Origin: Christensenella sp. UBA4675
Lineage (GTDB): Bacteria; Bacillota; Clostridia; Christensenellales; Borkfalkiaceae
Reading direction: 5' to 3'
Assembly (NCBI GenBank): GCA_002405165.1
Contig: DHLF01000005.1
Coordinates: 56,797 to 120,796, forward strand
DNA length: 64,000 nt
Shown here: in pieces, positions 54,318 through 62,009 of the stretch
Numbering within the stretch: position 1 is the first letter of the stretch
How the letters are laid out: the number at the start of each line of letters is the position of its first letter
Translations under genes and position numbers: made by a program
Notes under the pieces: generated by a model
What the model was told of the DNA's origin: nothing
The model's input: the letters and a program-made list of their open reading frames with translations, nothing else
The model's database searches: none

Positions 54318-55976
54318 TTAAAAACGGTCGGTTAAATCGTTTTCAAATAAAATAACGTCCCCTTCTTTTACTATTTCCGCAAGTTTTTCTTTGGCTTTTT
54401 GCAAACTGGCAACAATTTTCACTTTTTCCGCATCAAATTCTCCGCCGAAAACAAGTCCTTCTCTTATGGCGTTACAGCTACCACCTTCCACAAGTATAAC
54501 GTAATCCGCCACATTTGCCATTCTTACGCCAAAATCGTAATTTAGTTTGTTTTGCTCTAAGCCTAGTTCCGTCATTCCGGGGGTGATTATTATTTTTCTA
54601 CCGCTAAAATAACTAAGCGTTTCCAACGCGCTTTTAGTTCCTTCTACGTTAGAATTGTAACCGTCGTCTATTATTGTAACGCCGTTTTCGTTAATTAAAT
54701 TAAGTCTATGTTCAACGCTTTTTAAATTTTTAATTCCTTCCGAAATTTCTTGCAAAGTAAGCCCTAACTTATACGCAACCGCGCACGCCAACGCTACGTT
54801 TGAAATATTGTGCCTGCCTAAAATTTCGGTTTGACAAGTTACGGTTTCTCCGTCTATCGTCAAATCGAAAGAACTTCCGTTTTTGTCGGCTTTTACGTTG
54901 CTTACTTTTACCAAAGCTTTTTCGTTTTCGCCTGCAAGAAATTTTTCTTTTTTAAAATCTTCGTAAAGTTTTAAAACGTTTTCGTTATCGGCGGTAAAAA
55001 CGCCCGTTTGGATAGACGGATATTCCATTATTTCGTTTTTAGTTTTTATTACGTTTTCTAAATTACCGAACGTAAGCAAATGTACGGGGGCAATTCCCGT
55101 TAAAACCCCTATTTGCGGTTTTACTATTTCACATAGCTCTTTTATATCGCCTTTTTGTCTTGCGCCCATTTCCGCGATAAAAACTTGGGTATCGTCTTTA
55201 ATTAGTTCCGCAGACTTACATATTCCCATAGGAGTATTGTAAGAAGACGGCGTTGCCACTACCCTATATTTAACCGATAAAATATCCCTTAAATAATTTT
55301 TTACGCTGGTTTTTCCGTAACTTCCCGTAATTCCTATTTTTATAAGGTTCGATTTATCTAAAAACTCCGTTACTTTTTTAACGAATTTTTTGTTTATTCT
55401 TTTTTCGATAGGTTTATTTATCGCGTCCGAAACAAATATTAAAAACGGCATTAAAGACGGAAAAATAGTAACGATTGCAAATCTTTCTAGCTTGAAAAAG
55501 TCTGAAAAATAATAGAAAATTAAATTTTCTAAAATAAGTAAAGCAAAGAAAATTATAAAAGATATAACGCAGTAAGTTGCAATTAGTCTTTTAATCCTGT
55601 TAGTATATTTTAGCGGAACTTTATTTTCCATTTTTCTCTCGCCCAAAAGCGATAAAACTATGAAAAACAAGTAAAATACAAAACCCAAAAAAGTAAAATA
55701 ATCGTTTTTAATAAACGCGAAAACAACGTTGAACAAACAAAACGCAAAACAAGACAATAACGATAGCATTATAATTTTCATTACGAAAACATTGTTTTTT
55801 TTGTTTATCCATTTAAAATAATCGCTTGCGCAATAGTTTTTTTGCTGAATACATTGTAAAAATTTGTATGAAAGAAGAAGCGTTGTCACTACCGCAAAAA
55901 CGGTTAATATTAAATACGCTACCACGCTTTGTCCGTTAAAAATTTGTTTTACCGTTGTAAAATCTCTCATCAACAT
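54318..55976 (-). CDS. murF: membrane-anchored MurF-type ligase (UDP-MurNAc-tripeptide--D-Ala-D-Ala ligase)
   Basis: A 552-residue protein. Residues 1-195 hold about five membrane segments, replacing the soluble N-terminal UDP-binding domain of ordinary MurF (about 450 residues). From about 210 the central ATPase domain is clear: IGITGSYGKTSVKNYL, then FIAEMGARQKGDIKEL, and the C-terminal domain with IIDDGYNSNVEGTKSAL. It is probably the ligase completing the pentapeptide precursor, acting at the membrane. Adjacency to ddl supports MurF over other Mur ligases. Start and stop overlap the hydrolase gene as TAATG. Confidence 0.85.
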   Translation of the reverse strand: MLMRDFTTVKQIFNGQSVVAYLILTVFAVVTTLLLSYKFLQCIQQKNYCASDYFKWINKKNNVFVMKIIMLSLLSCFAFCLFNVVFAFIKNDYFTFLGFVFYLFFIVLSLLGERKMENKVPLKYTNRIKRLIATYCVISFIIFFALLILENLIFYYFSDFFKLERFAIVTIFPSLMPFLIFVSDAINKPIEKRINKKFVKKVTEFLDKSNLIKIGITGSYGKTSVKNYLRDILSVKYRVVATPSSYNTPMGICKSAELIKDDTQVFIAEMGARQKGDIKELCEIVKPQIGVLTGIAPVHLLTFGNLENVIKTKNEIMEYPSIQTGVFTADNENVLKLYEDFKKEKFLAGENEKALVKVSNVKADKNGSSFDLTIDGETVTCQTEILGRHNISNVALACAVAYKLGLTLQEISEGIKNLKSVEHRLNLINENGVTIIDDGYNSNVEGTKSALETLSYFSGRKIIITPGMTELGLEQNKLNYDFGVRMANVADYVILVEGGSCNAIREGLVFGGEFDAEKVKIVASLQKAKEKLAEIVKEGDVILFENDLTDRF

Positions 55977-56686
55977 TACATTTCTCCTAACAAAAATTCT
56001 CTTGCAACGCTATTAAATTCGATTTTTTTATCCACAAAGGCAAAATGCCCCGCGTTTTTTAAAACGAATAATTTGCTGTTTTTTATCCCTTTTTTCATTC
56101 TTTTTGCTAAATATAAAGGCGTGGTTTTATCTTTATCGCCGTAAATTAGCAATACTTTGTTATCTATTTCTTTTAATTTATAGTCTAAATTTTCGTTTAC
56201 TATATAAGTAAAACTTTTTTTCATTACGGGGGATAAAGTTTTATATTCTTCGCTACCCATTTTGTTTATAAGTTTACTTTTTGGAAAAAATTTTTTTAAA
56301 AATTTATAAAAAAATACTTTTATTTTATATTTTAGCGTTTTTTTGGTTTTTAAGCCCGCTCCGCCCGTAATAATTATTTTGTTCGCTTTTTTTCTTAACT
56401 CATCGCTTTTTAAAACTATTCTCGCCCCGAAAGAATGAGCTATTATATCAAACCCGTCTTTTAAATCGACGGCTTTTATAAAATCTAAAACGTCGGAAAC
56501 GTAATCGTCTAATTTATAAGCTTTCTCTAACGGTTTATTTTCCCCGAATCCGCTTAAATCGGGTGCGTAAACCTTATAATATCTCGAAAAATATCCTATT
56601 TGCGAGTTGAAACTAAATTTATTAGATAAGTAACCGTGTAAAAAAAGTAGCGCTTTCCCCTGACCTTTACTTATATAAGCTAACAT
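55976..56686 (-). CDS. alpha/beta hydrolase
   Basis: A 236-residue alpha/beta-hydrolase-fold protein. The oxyanion segment LLFLHGYLSNKF is near residue 17, nucleophile Ser in DIIAHSFGARIVL near 85, acid Asp in LLIYGDKDKTTPL near 180, His in LKNAGHFAFVDKK near 212, so the triad is complete. No signal peptide. The substrate is unknown. It is cotranscribed with murF. Confidence 0.87.
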   Translation of the reverse strand: MLAYISKGQGKALLFLHGYLSNKFSFNSQIGYFSRYYKVYAPDLSGFGENKPLEKAYKLDDYVSDVLDFIKAVDLKDGFDIIAHSFGARIVLKSDELRKKANKIIITGGAGLKTKKTLKYKIKVFFYKFLKKFFPKSKLINKMGSEEYKTLSPVMKKSFTYIVNENLDYKLKEIDNKVLLIYGDKDKTTPLYLAKRMKKGIKNSKLFVLKNAGHFAFVDKKIEFNSVAREFLLGEM

Positions 56687-56722
56687 TTATACCTTTACGG
56701 GCAACGCCGTATATTTTAGGCT

Positions 56723-56751
56723 ATTATAGTCTAGTCTTTATTTGCTTTAAA
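56723..56751 (-). promoter_or_regulatory. promoter of the hydrolase-murF pair
   Basis: TTTAAA (56746-56751), 17-base spacer, TATAAT (56723-56728), in the 189-base gap between rimI and the hydrolase. Leader of about 30 bases. Confidence 0.55.
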
Positions 56752-56875
56752 AGACAAAAAACGTTCTTCTTTTGTATTTAAAAATTTATCGCTAACGAAT
56801 TTAAACGCCGATATTAGCTAAAAGCTTTTTATCGATAACGCCTTACGCAATTTACACGTAGGGTCTTATAAAAAT

Positions 56876-57307
56876 TTAGTTAAGGGACAAAACCATATTG
56901 ATACAGTCTTCCCCGTCGGGATAATACTTTTTTCTAACTCCTATTTTTTTAAATCCGAATTTTTTATAAAGCGAAATTGCTTTTTCGTTGGAAGAACGGA
57001 CTTCTAAATAAAGATTTTCTAATTTTTTTTCTTTGCAAAAATCGACGCACGCTTGTAGTATTTTTTTAGCATACCCTTTATTTCTGAAATCGTTATCAAC
57101 AGCGATAAAGCAAAGCTCGGCGTCGAAAGGCGAATACGATATTGCCCCGTACGCGATTATTTTTTCTTTTACTATTTTAAATCCCTTAAAATTTCCGCTA
57201 GAAAAGGAATTTAAAATCATTTGTTCAGTCCAACCTTCACACTTAAAAATGCTTTTTTCTAGGCTTGACAATTCGCGCGCGTCTTGCGGTAAAATATGCT
57301 CTAACAT
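56876..57307 (-). CDS. rimI: ribosomal protein S18 alanine N-acetyltransferase RimI (GNAT)
   Basis: A 143-residue GNAT acetyltransferase. The acetyl-CoA loop is in VDNDFRNKGYAKKILQAC near residue 75, and LYLEVRSSNEKAISLYKKFGFKKIGVRKKYY is the RimI-type C-terminus. The overlap with tsaB (7 bases) in the order tsaE-tsaB-rimI supports this name over a generic GNAT. Confidence 0.92.
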   Translation of the reverse strand: MLEHILPQDARELSSLEKSIFKCEGWTEQMILNSFSSGNFKGFKIVKEKIIAYGAISYSPFDAELCFIAVDNDFRNKGYAKKILQACVDFCKEKKLENLYLEVRSSNEKAISLYKKFGFKKIGVRKKYYPDGEDCINMVLSLN

Positions 57308-57912
57308 TTTTCGTTTTCTTCCGCTTGACTTTTTTTAACGTACAACGGAATTAACGTTTCCCTATCGTAAGTAGCTTTATTTAAATTATCGTCTACCGCG
57401 TTATATAATCCCTTTACTAAATCTATATCTTCGTCAAAAAGTCCGTCTATATGTTTATCTGCGACTATTTTATACTCTTTTGAAAGTTCTTTTACTTTTT
57501 CTAAATTTATAAATTCCGCTTTTTGCGGAACTCCGTCAACGAATTTTTGAGAATAGTAGTTAAAGTTTTTTGCGTCTATTAACGCTAATACTTTTTTTCT
57601 ATCGGTATTATATGCCAGTACATCAAACTTGGTTACGCCTAAGGTCTTTTTGTTTAAAGCGTAGGTAAACGCCTTTACGGTAGACACGCCTATTCTTATA
57701 CCCGTAAACGAGCCCGCGCCCGTTACCGCCACGAACGTATCGAAATCGGCTAGAGTTTTTCCGCATTCGTTTAATAAATCTTGAATGGTTTTGTTTAACA
57801 CTACCGAATGACTTAAATTGCAATTCGGCAAAAATTTATATTTTTTCTCTCCGTTTACGTCGCATGCTACCGTAAGATAAGAAGACGACGTATCTATTGC
57901 TAAATAACTCAT
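57301..57912 (-). CDS. tsaB: tRNA t6A biosynthesis protein TsaB
   Basis: A 203-residue ASKHA-fold protein, partner of TsaD and TsaE in making N6-threonylcarbamoyladenosine at tRNA position 37. The start YLAIDTSSSYLTVACD and TGAGSFTGIRIGVSTVKAF near residue 65 are diagnostic. The start overlaps the tsaE stop by 4 bases. TsaD is not in the window. Confidence 0.95.
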   Translation of the reverse strand: MSYLAIDTSSSYLTVACDVNGEKKYKFLPNCNLSHSVVLNKTIQDLLNECGKTLADFDTFVAVTGAGSFTGIRIGVSTVKAFTYALNKKTLGVTKFDVLAYNTDRKKVLALIDAKNFNYYSQKFVDGVPQKAEFINLEKVKELSKEYKIVADKHIDGLFDEDIDLVKGLYNAVDDNLNKATYDRETLIPLYVKKSQAEENEKC

Positions 57913-58307
57913 AACTCTATTTCTCTCGTGTTTTCGTCTATTTTTTTAATCGTTACCCTTTTTACTTTTTCGGGTAAAACTTCTTTTATGTTTTCGCTCC
58001 ACTCTATTACGCAAATGCCGTTCGAGTAAAAATAGTCGGTTAATCCTAACGCTTCCGCATCTTCTCCGCTTGACAACCTATAACAGTCGAAATGGTATAA
58101 CTTGCCTTGATAATCGTTCATATACGCATAAGTCGGACTTGTTATTTCTTCCGTTATTCCTAACCCTTTGGCTATTCCCTTAGTAAAAACGGTTTTGCCT
58201 GCGCCTAAATCTCCGTCTAATAAAACTACGTCCCCGCCTTTAAGCGTTTTTGAATATTCTTCCCCTAATTTTATGGTTTGTTTATACGACTTTGTTATTT
58301 TTTTCAT
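57909..58307 (-). CDS. tsaE: tRNA t6A biosynthesis ATPase TsaE
   Basis: A 132-residue P-loop ATPase. The ATG at 58307 is preferred to an in-frame GTG at 58322. Walker A GDLGAGKTVFTKGIAKGLG, then SPTYAYMNDY and YHFDCYRL, and the Trp-containing VIEWSENIKEVLP are family hallmarks. Even the later start overlaps the end of ribU by 26 bases, so translation is coupled to ribU. Confidence 0.94.
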   Translation of the reverse strand: MKKITKSYKQTIKLGEEYSKTLKGGDVVLLDGDLGAGKTVFTKGIAKGLGITEEITSPTYAYMNDYQGKLYHFDCYRLSSGEDAEALGLTDYFYSNGICVIEWSENIKEVLPEKVKRVTIKKIDENTREIEL

Positions 58308-58935
58308 TTCTCTTTTCGCCACTTTTTATATCGTATTTATTTAAAAACGCCGAAACTCTTTTATATACCGCAAAGGTTATAAGTCCTACCGCTATTATTC
58401 TTATCGCGTTAAACGGAATTACCGCTAAAAATATATAATATAAATAAAAATTATCGGCAGTTATCCCTTTATAAAGACTTTTACACGCTCCGACTATTAT
58501 TTCAAAATTCCCGTTTACGAAAAAATGAACGTAGGCTTTTACCAAAAACAAGTAATTAGCTAATACAGCCATAAATATAGAACACGCTCCTCCTATGATA
58601 ATAGCGATTAGCGCGCCCTTTTTGTTTTTATGCTTATTGTAATACAGTCCAGCAGGTAAAACTAGTGCTACTCCGTTTAAAAAATCGGCAAGTTCTCCCA
58701 CTCCGCAGGTTTTACTAAGAGGAAGTTTTATTAGAATTTTTATCGCGACTACGACTATGCTAATCGGTCCGAACGCAAAAGCGCAAATAAGTGCAGGTAC
58801 GTCCGAAACGTTTATTTCTAAAAAAGAAGGAAACAGCGCGGGAATAGGCAAATTAAGCAAGTACAAAACAAAACTTAATCCTCCCATTATGCCTATTATT
58901 GCAATTTTTTTTGCGTTAAGTTTTAATTTTTCCAT
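58282..58935 (-). CDS. ribU: riboflavin ECF transporter S component RibU
   Basis: A 217-residue membrane protein with about five to six segments. The substrate-binding subunit of an energy-coupling-factor importer. The early segment PIPALFPSFLEINVSDVPALI followed by FGPISIVVVAIKILIKL matches RibU. The FMN riboswitch directly upstream gives independent support. The shared EcfA/A'/T subunits are not in the window. ACGGAG stands ahead of the ATG. Confidence 0.94.
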   Translation of the reverse strand: MEKLKLNAKKIAIIGIMGGLSFVLYLLNLPIPALFPSFLEINVSDVPALICAFAFGPISIVVVAIKILIKLPLSKTCGVGELADFLNGVALVLPAGLYYNKHKNKKGALIAIIIGGACSIFMAVLANYLFLVKAYVHFFVNGNFEIIVGACKSLYKGITADNFYLYYIFLAVIPFNAIRIIAVGLITFAVYKRVSAFLNKYDIKSGEKRNEKNNKVV

Positions 58936-58955
58936 AGAATACTCCGTTTCTTTGG

Positions 58956-58979
58956 AAAACTCCCGCTAAAAAGCGGGAG
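58956..58979 (-). terminator. expression-platform terminator of the FMN riboswitch
   Basis: Stem CTCCCGCT / AGCGGGAG with a 4-base loop, followed by TTTTCC on the minus strand, between the aptamer and the ribU ribosome site. Probably forms when FMN is bound. Confidence 0.72.
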
Positions 58980-58984
58980 AAAAA

Positions 58985-59195
58985 AATTACTTTTTCCATC
59001 CGGACTTTTCCGATATAATTTCAAAATAGAAACGTTTTTCGGTTTACCGTCGGTCGAAGAATTTCACTTCGTCAAGAAATTTTATAAATCAAGGAAGTTA
59101 ATTTAATAACTTTTAACCTTGAAAACATATTTTAATAAAATTTCGTCGCAGACTATACTGCCGGTGGAGAATTTCACTCCGCCCCAAAGATATTT
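58985..59195 (-). promoter_or_regulatory. FMN riboswitch (RFN element)
   Basis: The minus strand reads ATCTTTGGGGCGGAGTGAAA, TTCTCCACCGGCAGTATAGT, then CTGCGA; a long variable arm; then GACGAAGTGAAATTCTTCGA, CCGACGGT and finally AGTCCGGATGGAAAAAG. The paired GTGAAATTC loops and the closing GTCCGGATG are those of the RFN aptamer, which binds flavin mononucleotide and shuts off riboflavin import. The variable arm is AT-rich and long. A terminator hairpin follows, so control is probably transcriptional. Confidence 0.95.
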
Positions 59196-59267
59196 AATTT
59201 TTGCCAAATGTACGGCATTAAATTTTTAAATTAAAAAGATTTTTGCTTAGATTATTATTTTTTAAAA

Positions 59268-60005
59268 TTACATACTTTGTTTTAATTCTCTAATTAAATC
59301 TACAGATTTAGAAGTAAATACTCCGTCCGTATCTTTTAACAGCGTAACGGTTTCTTCCGTAGAAAGGTCTTGAGCACCGCTAATGATTTTTATTGGTTTT
59401 TTAAGCGATTTTTTTACAGTTTGTATCACGTCGGAAGAAAAATCTTCACCATAGAAACCGGTAGTAATATAAATGTTAGTTAAATTATAAGAAGAAATTA
59501 TTCTTATTACTTTTTCTAAGTCTTCTGTTATAAATCTAGAACAATCTAACATAACGCTTACTTTTTTCTTTTTGCCAACGGAAGATAACAGCTTTAAAAT
59601 TCTTTCTGTTTTTCTTGCCTTGCAAAATTTTAAGTCGCTTAAAGAAAGTACGGTCACAATTTCCGAAACGGGTTTTTTTGCAAATGTTTTTACAGCGCGA
59701 ATAACCATGTCTATATCGCCCTCTCCAAAAGGATATCCCACAACAACCGCAACTCCAACCGAAGAATTAACAAAATTGTTAAGTAAAGTAGGAATATATC
59801 CGGGAAGCGAAATAACGGAATTTAACTCTTCCTTTATGACGCTATCGGCAATATTCTTTAACTGTTCAGGTGAAACTCCGCCACGTAAAACGGGATAATA
59901 AAGTTTCTCCCTTATCTTTGCAACCCTGAAATTGTTGTATTCTTCTTTGGATTGTTGTTCCGTTTGCCCTAAAATATCGTTAATAGTTATGTTTTCGTTT
60001 TCCAT
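59268..60005 (-). CDS. DeoC-like TIM-barrel protein lacking the Schiff-base lysine
   Basis: A 245-residue protein that resembles deoxyribose-phosphate aldolase across the barrel: VVVGYPFG near residue 90, EIVTVLSLSDLK near 117, VSVMLDCSRF near 153, IYITTGFYG near 182 and PIKIISGAQDLS near 207. In active DeoC these places hold EIDMV (catalytic Asp) and FVKTSTGF (Schiff-base Lys), both lost here; only the second lysine (IK before SGA) remains. It is unlikely to be an ordinary aldolase. No nucleoside-catabolism genes adjoin it. AGGAG precedes the ATG. Confidence 0.75.
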   Translation of the reverse strand: MENENITINDILGQTEQQSKEEYNNFRVAKIREKLYYPVLRGGVSPEQLKNIADSVIKEELNSVISLPGYIPTLLNNFVNSSVGVAVVVGYPFGEGDIDMVIRAVKTFAKKPVSEIVTVLSLSDLKFCKARKTERILKLLSSVGKKKKVSVMLDCSRFITEDLEKVIRIISSYNLTNIYITTGFYGEDFSSDVIQTVKKSLKKPIKIISGAQDLSTEETVTLLKDTDGVFTSKSVDLIRELKQSM

Positions 60006-60080
60006 AATTAACTCCTTTTTTCGCTTTTTTTCGTCAAAATATAAAAAATAGCGATATTTTTTTTATGTTATTATTTCCTT

Positions 60081-60257
60081 ATGAAAGGATTTTTAATTGC
60101 AATTTGTATTTTTTGTTTTTATATGACCGTAGCTTACGTCCTTAAAGCTTATAAACCTAAAATAGACAGTCAGCCTAGTCGCAAAACAAAACGGGATAAA
60201 TACGATTTACCCTTTAAAAACGTAATTCAGTTTAATAAACCGCCGAAAAAACGTTAA
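60081..60257 (+). CDS. 58-residue single-span membrane protein, hypothetical
   Basis: An ORF of 58 codons starting MKGFLIAICIFCFYMTVAYV: one hydrophobic helix, then a basic, Lys/Pro-rich tail ending KPPKKR. No good ribosome site precedes it (only TTATTTCCTT), which lowers confidence. It diverges from the DeoC-like gene. No family recognised. Confidence 0.4.
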   Translation: MKGFLIAICIFCFYMTVAYVLKAYKPKIDSQPSRKTKRDKYDLPFKNVIQFNKPPKKR

Positions 60258-60388
60258 GTATTAACGTTAAAAATAACAAAATATTTTAACGCAAAATTTT
60301 AAATGATAAAATTTTTAGCCTTTATCGTTAAAAATACGACTTTTAAAAATAATTTTTTAATAACACGTCAAGTTTTAGCCGTTTAAAT

Positions 60389-60742
60389 TTAGTTCTCGTC
60401 GGTGAACGTTTCAACGTTATTTTCGTCTTGCCAAAGTCTTTCTATGCGGTAAAACTCTCTCGATTCTTTATTGAATATATGAAGTATTACTCCGCCGAAA
60501 TCGACTACTGCCCATCTTCCTTCCGAAATGCCTTCTTTTCTAAGAGCTTTTACGCCGTTTTTTTCGGCTTCGTCTTCGCAATATTCGGCTAACGCCTTTA
60601 CAAGCGTCGGGTTAGGGGCGTCCGCTATAACGAAATAATCTGCTATAACGGTTTTTTCCGAAACGAATATTCTCGTTACGTCTTTTGCTTTTTTGTCAAT
60701 TAAAGTTTTAATTAAAATATCGCTTAATTGTTTACTTTCCAT
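60389..60742 (-). CDS. rsfS: ribosomal silencing factor RsfS
   Basis: A 117-residue protein that binds uL14 and blocks subunit joining when nutrients are low. VSEKTVIADYFVIADAPNP near residue 28 and GRWAVVDFGGVILHIFNKESREFYRIERLW are the family core. It follows the NadD-YqeK gene, the usual nadD-yqeK-rsfS order. Confidence 0.95.
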   Translation of the reverse strand: MESKQLSDILIKTLIDKKAKDVTRIFVSEKTVIADYFVIADAPNPTLVKALAEYCEDEAEKNGVKALRKEGISEGRWAVVDFGGVILHIFNKESREFYRIERLWQDENNVETFTDEN

Positions 60743-60823
60743 AAGTATCCTTTATATATTTTATCCTTTATAAGTCTATTTTACTACTTTTTTACAAATT
60801 TATATTATTAAAAGTTAATGCTT

Positions 60824-61930
60824 TTATTTGTAATATAAATAAGCTTGTTCCGTTAAATAATAAATTCCCGATTGCTGAAGCGAAAAATACAAATCGCAAA
60901 TACAATCGCGAAAACCTTTTTCAAAATCTTTTTCAACGCTTGCCCTTAACTTTTCAACCCCGTCGAAATCTCTTCCGCGCTCTATTACGTCGGCGGTAAA
61001 AACAATTTTTTCTATTAAATTCATGTCCGCCTTACCCGTAGTATGGTATTTTATGGCGTTTATTATTTGTTCGTCTTTAATAGCCAAAATATTTTCCGCA
61101 ATAAACGCACCTAAAAATTGATGGACGACTTGTTTGGGAGCGTTATTTAAAGTAAATCCGTTAAAATCTTTATAATTTAGATATTTAGCGTTATCGTGAA
61201 GAAGGCACGCAATTTCCACCTTTTTTTCGTCTACTTTTAATTTTTTAGCCATTTTTTTACCGCATAATATTACGCCTAAGGTGTGCCAACGCCTTTTTTC
61301 GGGTAAAATTTGCGATAAATAATAATAAAACCTATCGGGAGTATACAAATTTTTATTTTTGATATATTCTTTTACTTCTTCCGTAATTAAGTTTTGCGTA
61401 TCAAGGTTTAAATAAATTCTACATCTTACTTCCTGCGAAGACACGTCTTTGCCCTTATAAGAAATTTTTAAAACCTTTTTACCATAAGTTTTTTCAAAAT
61501 TTTTTATTGCGTTTTGCGTATTTCCGCCGTTAGTTCTTTCAATTAAAATAATCCCTGCGTTTTGCAATATCTTTTCGGGATTTTTCCATTCCGAAAAGCA
61601 CTCCAACATATCCGTACCCATTGCAAAGTACAAATCTTTTTCGGGATATAGATTTTTAAAATGCTCTACCGTAATATAAGAATATACGGCTTTTTTATCG
61701 CTAATTTCAAAATACGAAATTTCTACGTTAGAAATATTCTTTAAGCTTATTTCCAGCATTTCTTTTCTATAAAATGCGGAAGTCGTAGTTTGCGCTTTAT
61801 GCGGTGGTTGGAAGTTCGGAATAACCACAACCTTTTCAACTCCGTTTAAAAGCGTAAGATTTTTTATTACGTTTATATGTTCGCTCGTTACGGGGTCGAA
61901 CGTTCCGCCGTAAAGAATTATTTTCCCCAT
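60824..61930 (-). CDS. nadD: NadD-YqeK fusion: nicotinate-nucleotide adenylyltransferase plus HD-domain Ap4A hydrolase
   Basis: A 368-residue protein. Residues 1-195 are NadD, which makes deamido-NAD: GGTFDPVTSEHINVI with Thr in the first position of the HxGH motif, FAMGTDMLECFSEWKNPEKIL, and DVSSQEVRCRI. Residues 200-368 are YqeK: LGVILCGKKMAKKL, HD pair in IACLLHDNAKYLN, and KIVFTADVIERGRDFDGVEKLR. YqeK-type enzymes hydrolyse diadenosine tetraphosphate. In Bacillus these are two adjacent genes. The product of NadD is the substrate of NadE encoded at 41-43 kb. Confidence 0.92.
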   Translation of the reverse strand: MGKIILYGGTFDPVTSEHINVIKNLTLLNGVEKVVVIPNFQPPHKAQTTTSAFYRKEMLEISLKNISNVEISYFEISDKKAVYSYITVEHFKNLYPEKDLYFAMGTDMLECFSEWKNPEKILQNAGIILIERTNGGNTQNAIKNFEKTYGKKVLKISYKGKDVSSQEVRCRIYLNLDTQNLITEEVKEYIKNKNLYTPDRFYYYLSQILPEKRRWHTLGVILCGKKMAKKLKVDEKKVEIACLLHDNAKYLNYKDFNGFTLNNAPKQVVHQFLGAFIAENILAIKDEQIINAIKYHTTGKADMNLIEKIVFTADVIERGRDFDGVEKLRASVEKDFEKGFRDCICDLYFSLQQSGIYYLTEQAYLYYK

Positions 61931-62009
61931 AAAATCATTTTAACATATTTTATTTAACAATTCAAGTTTAATAACAAATATTTTTGTCAATAATCAAAAA
62001 GGGTGGATT

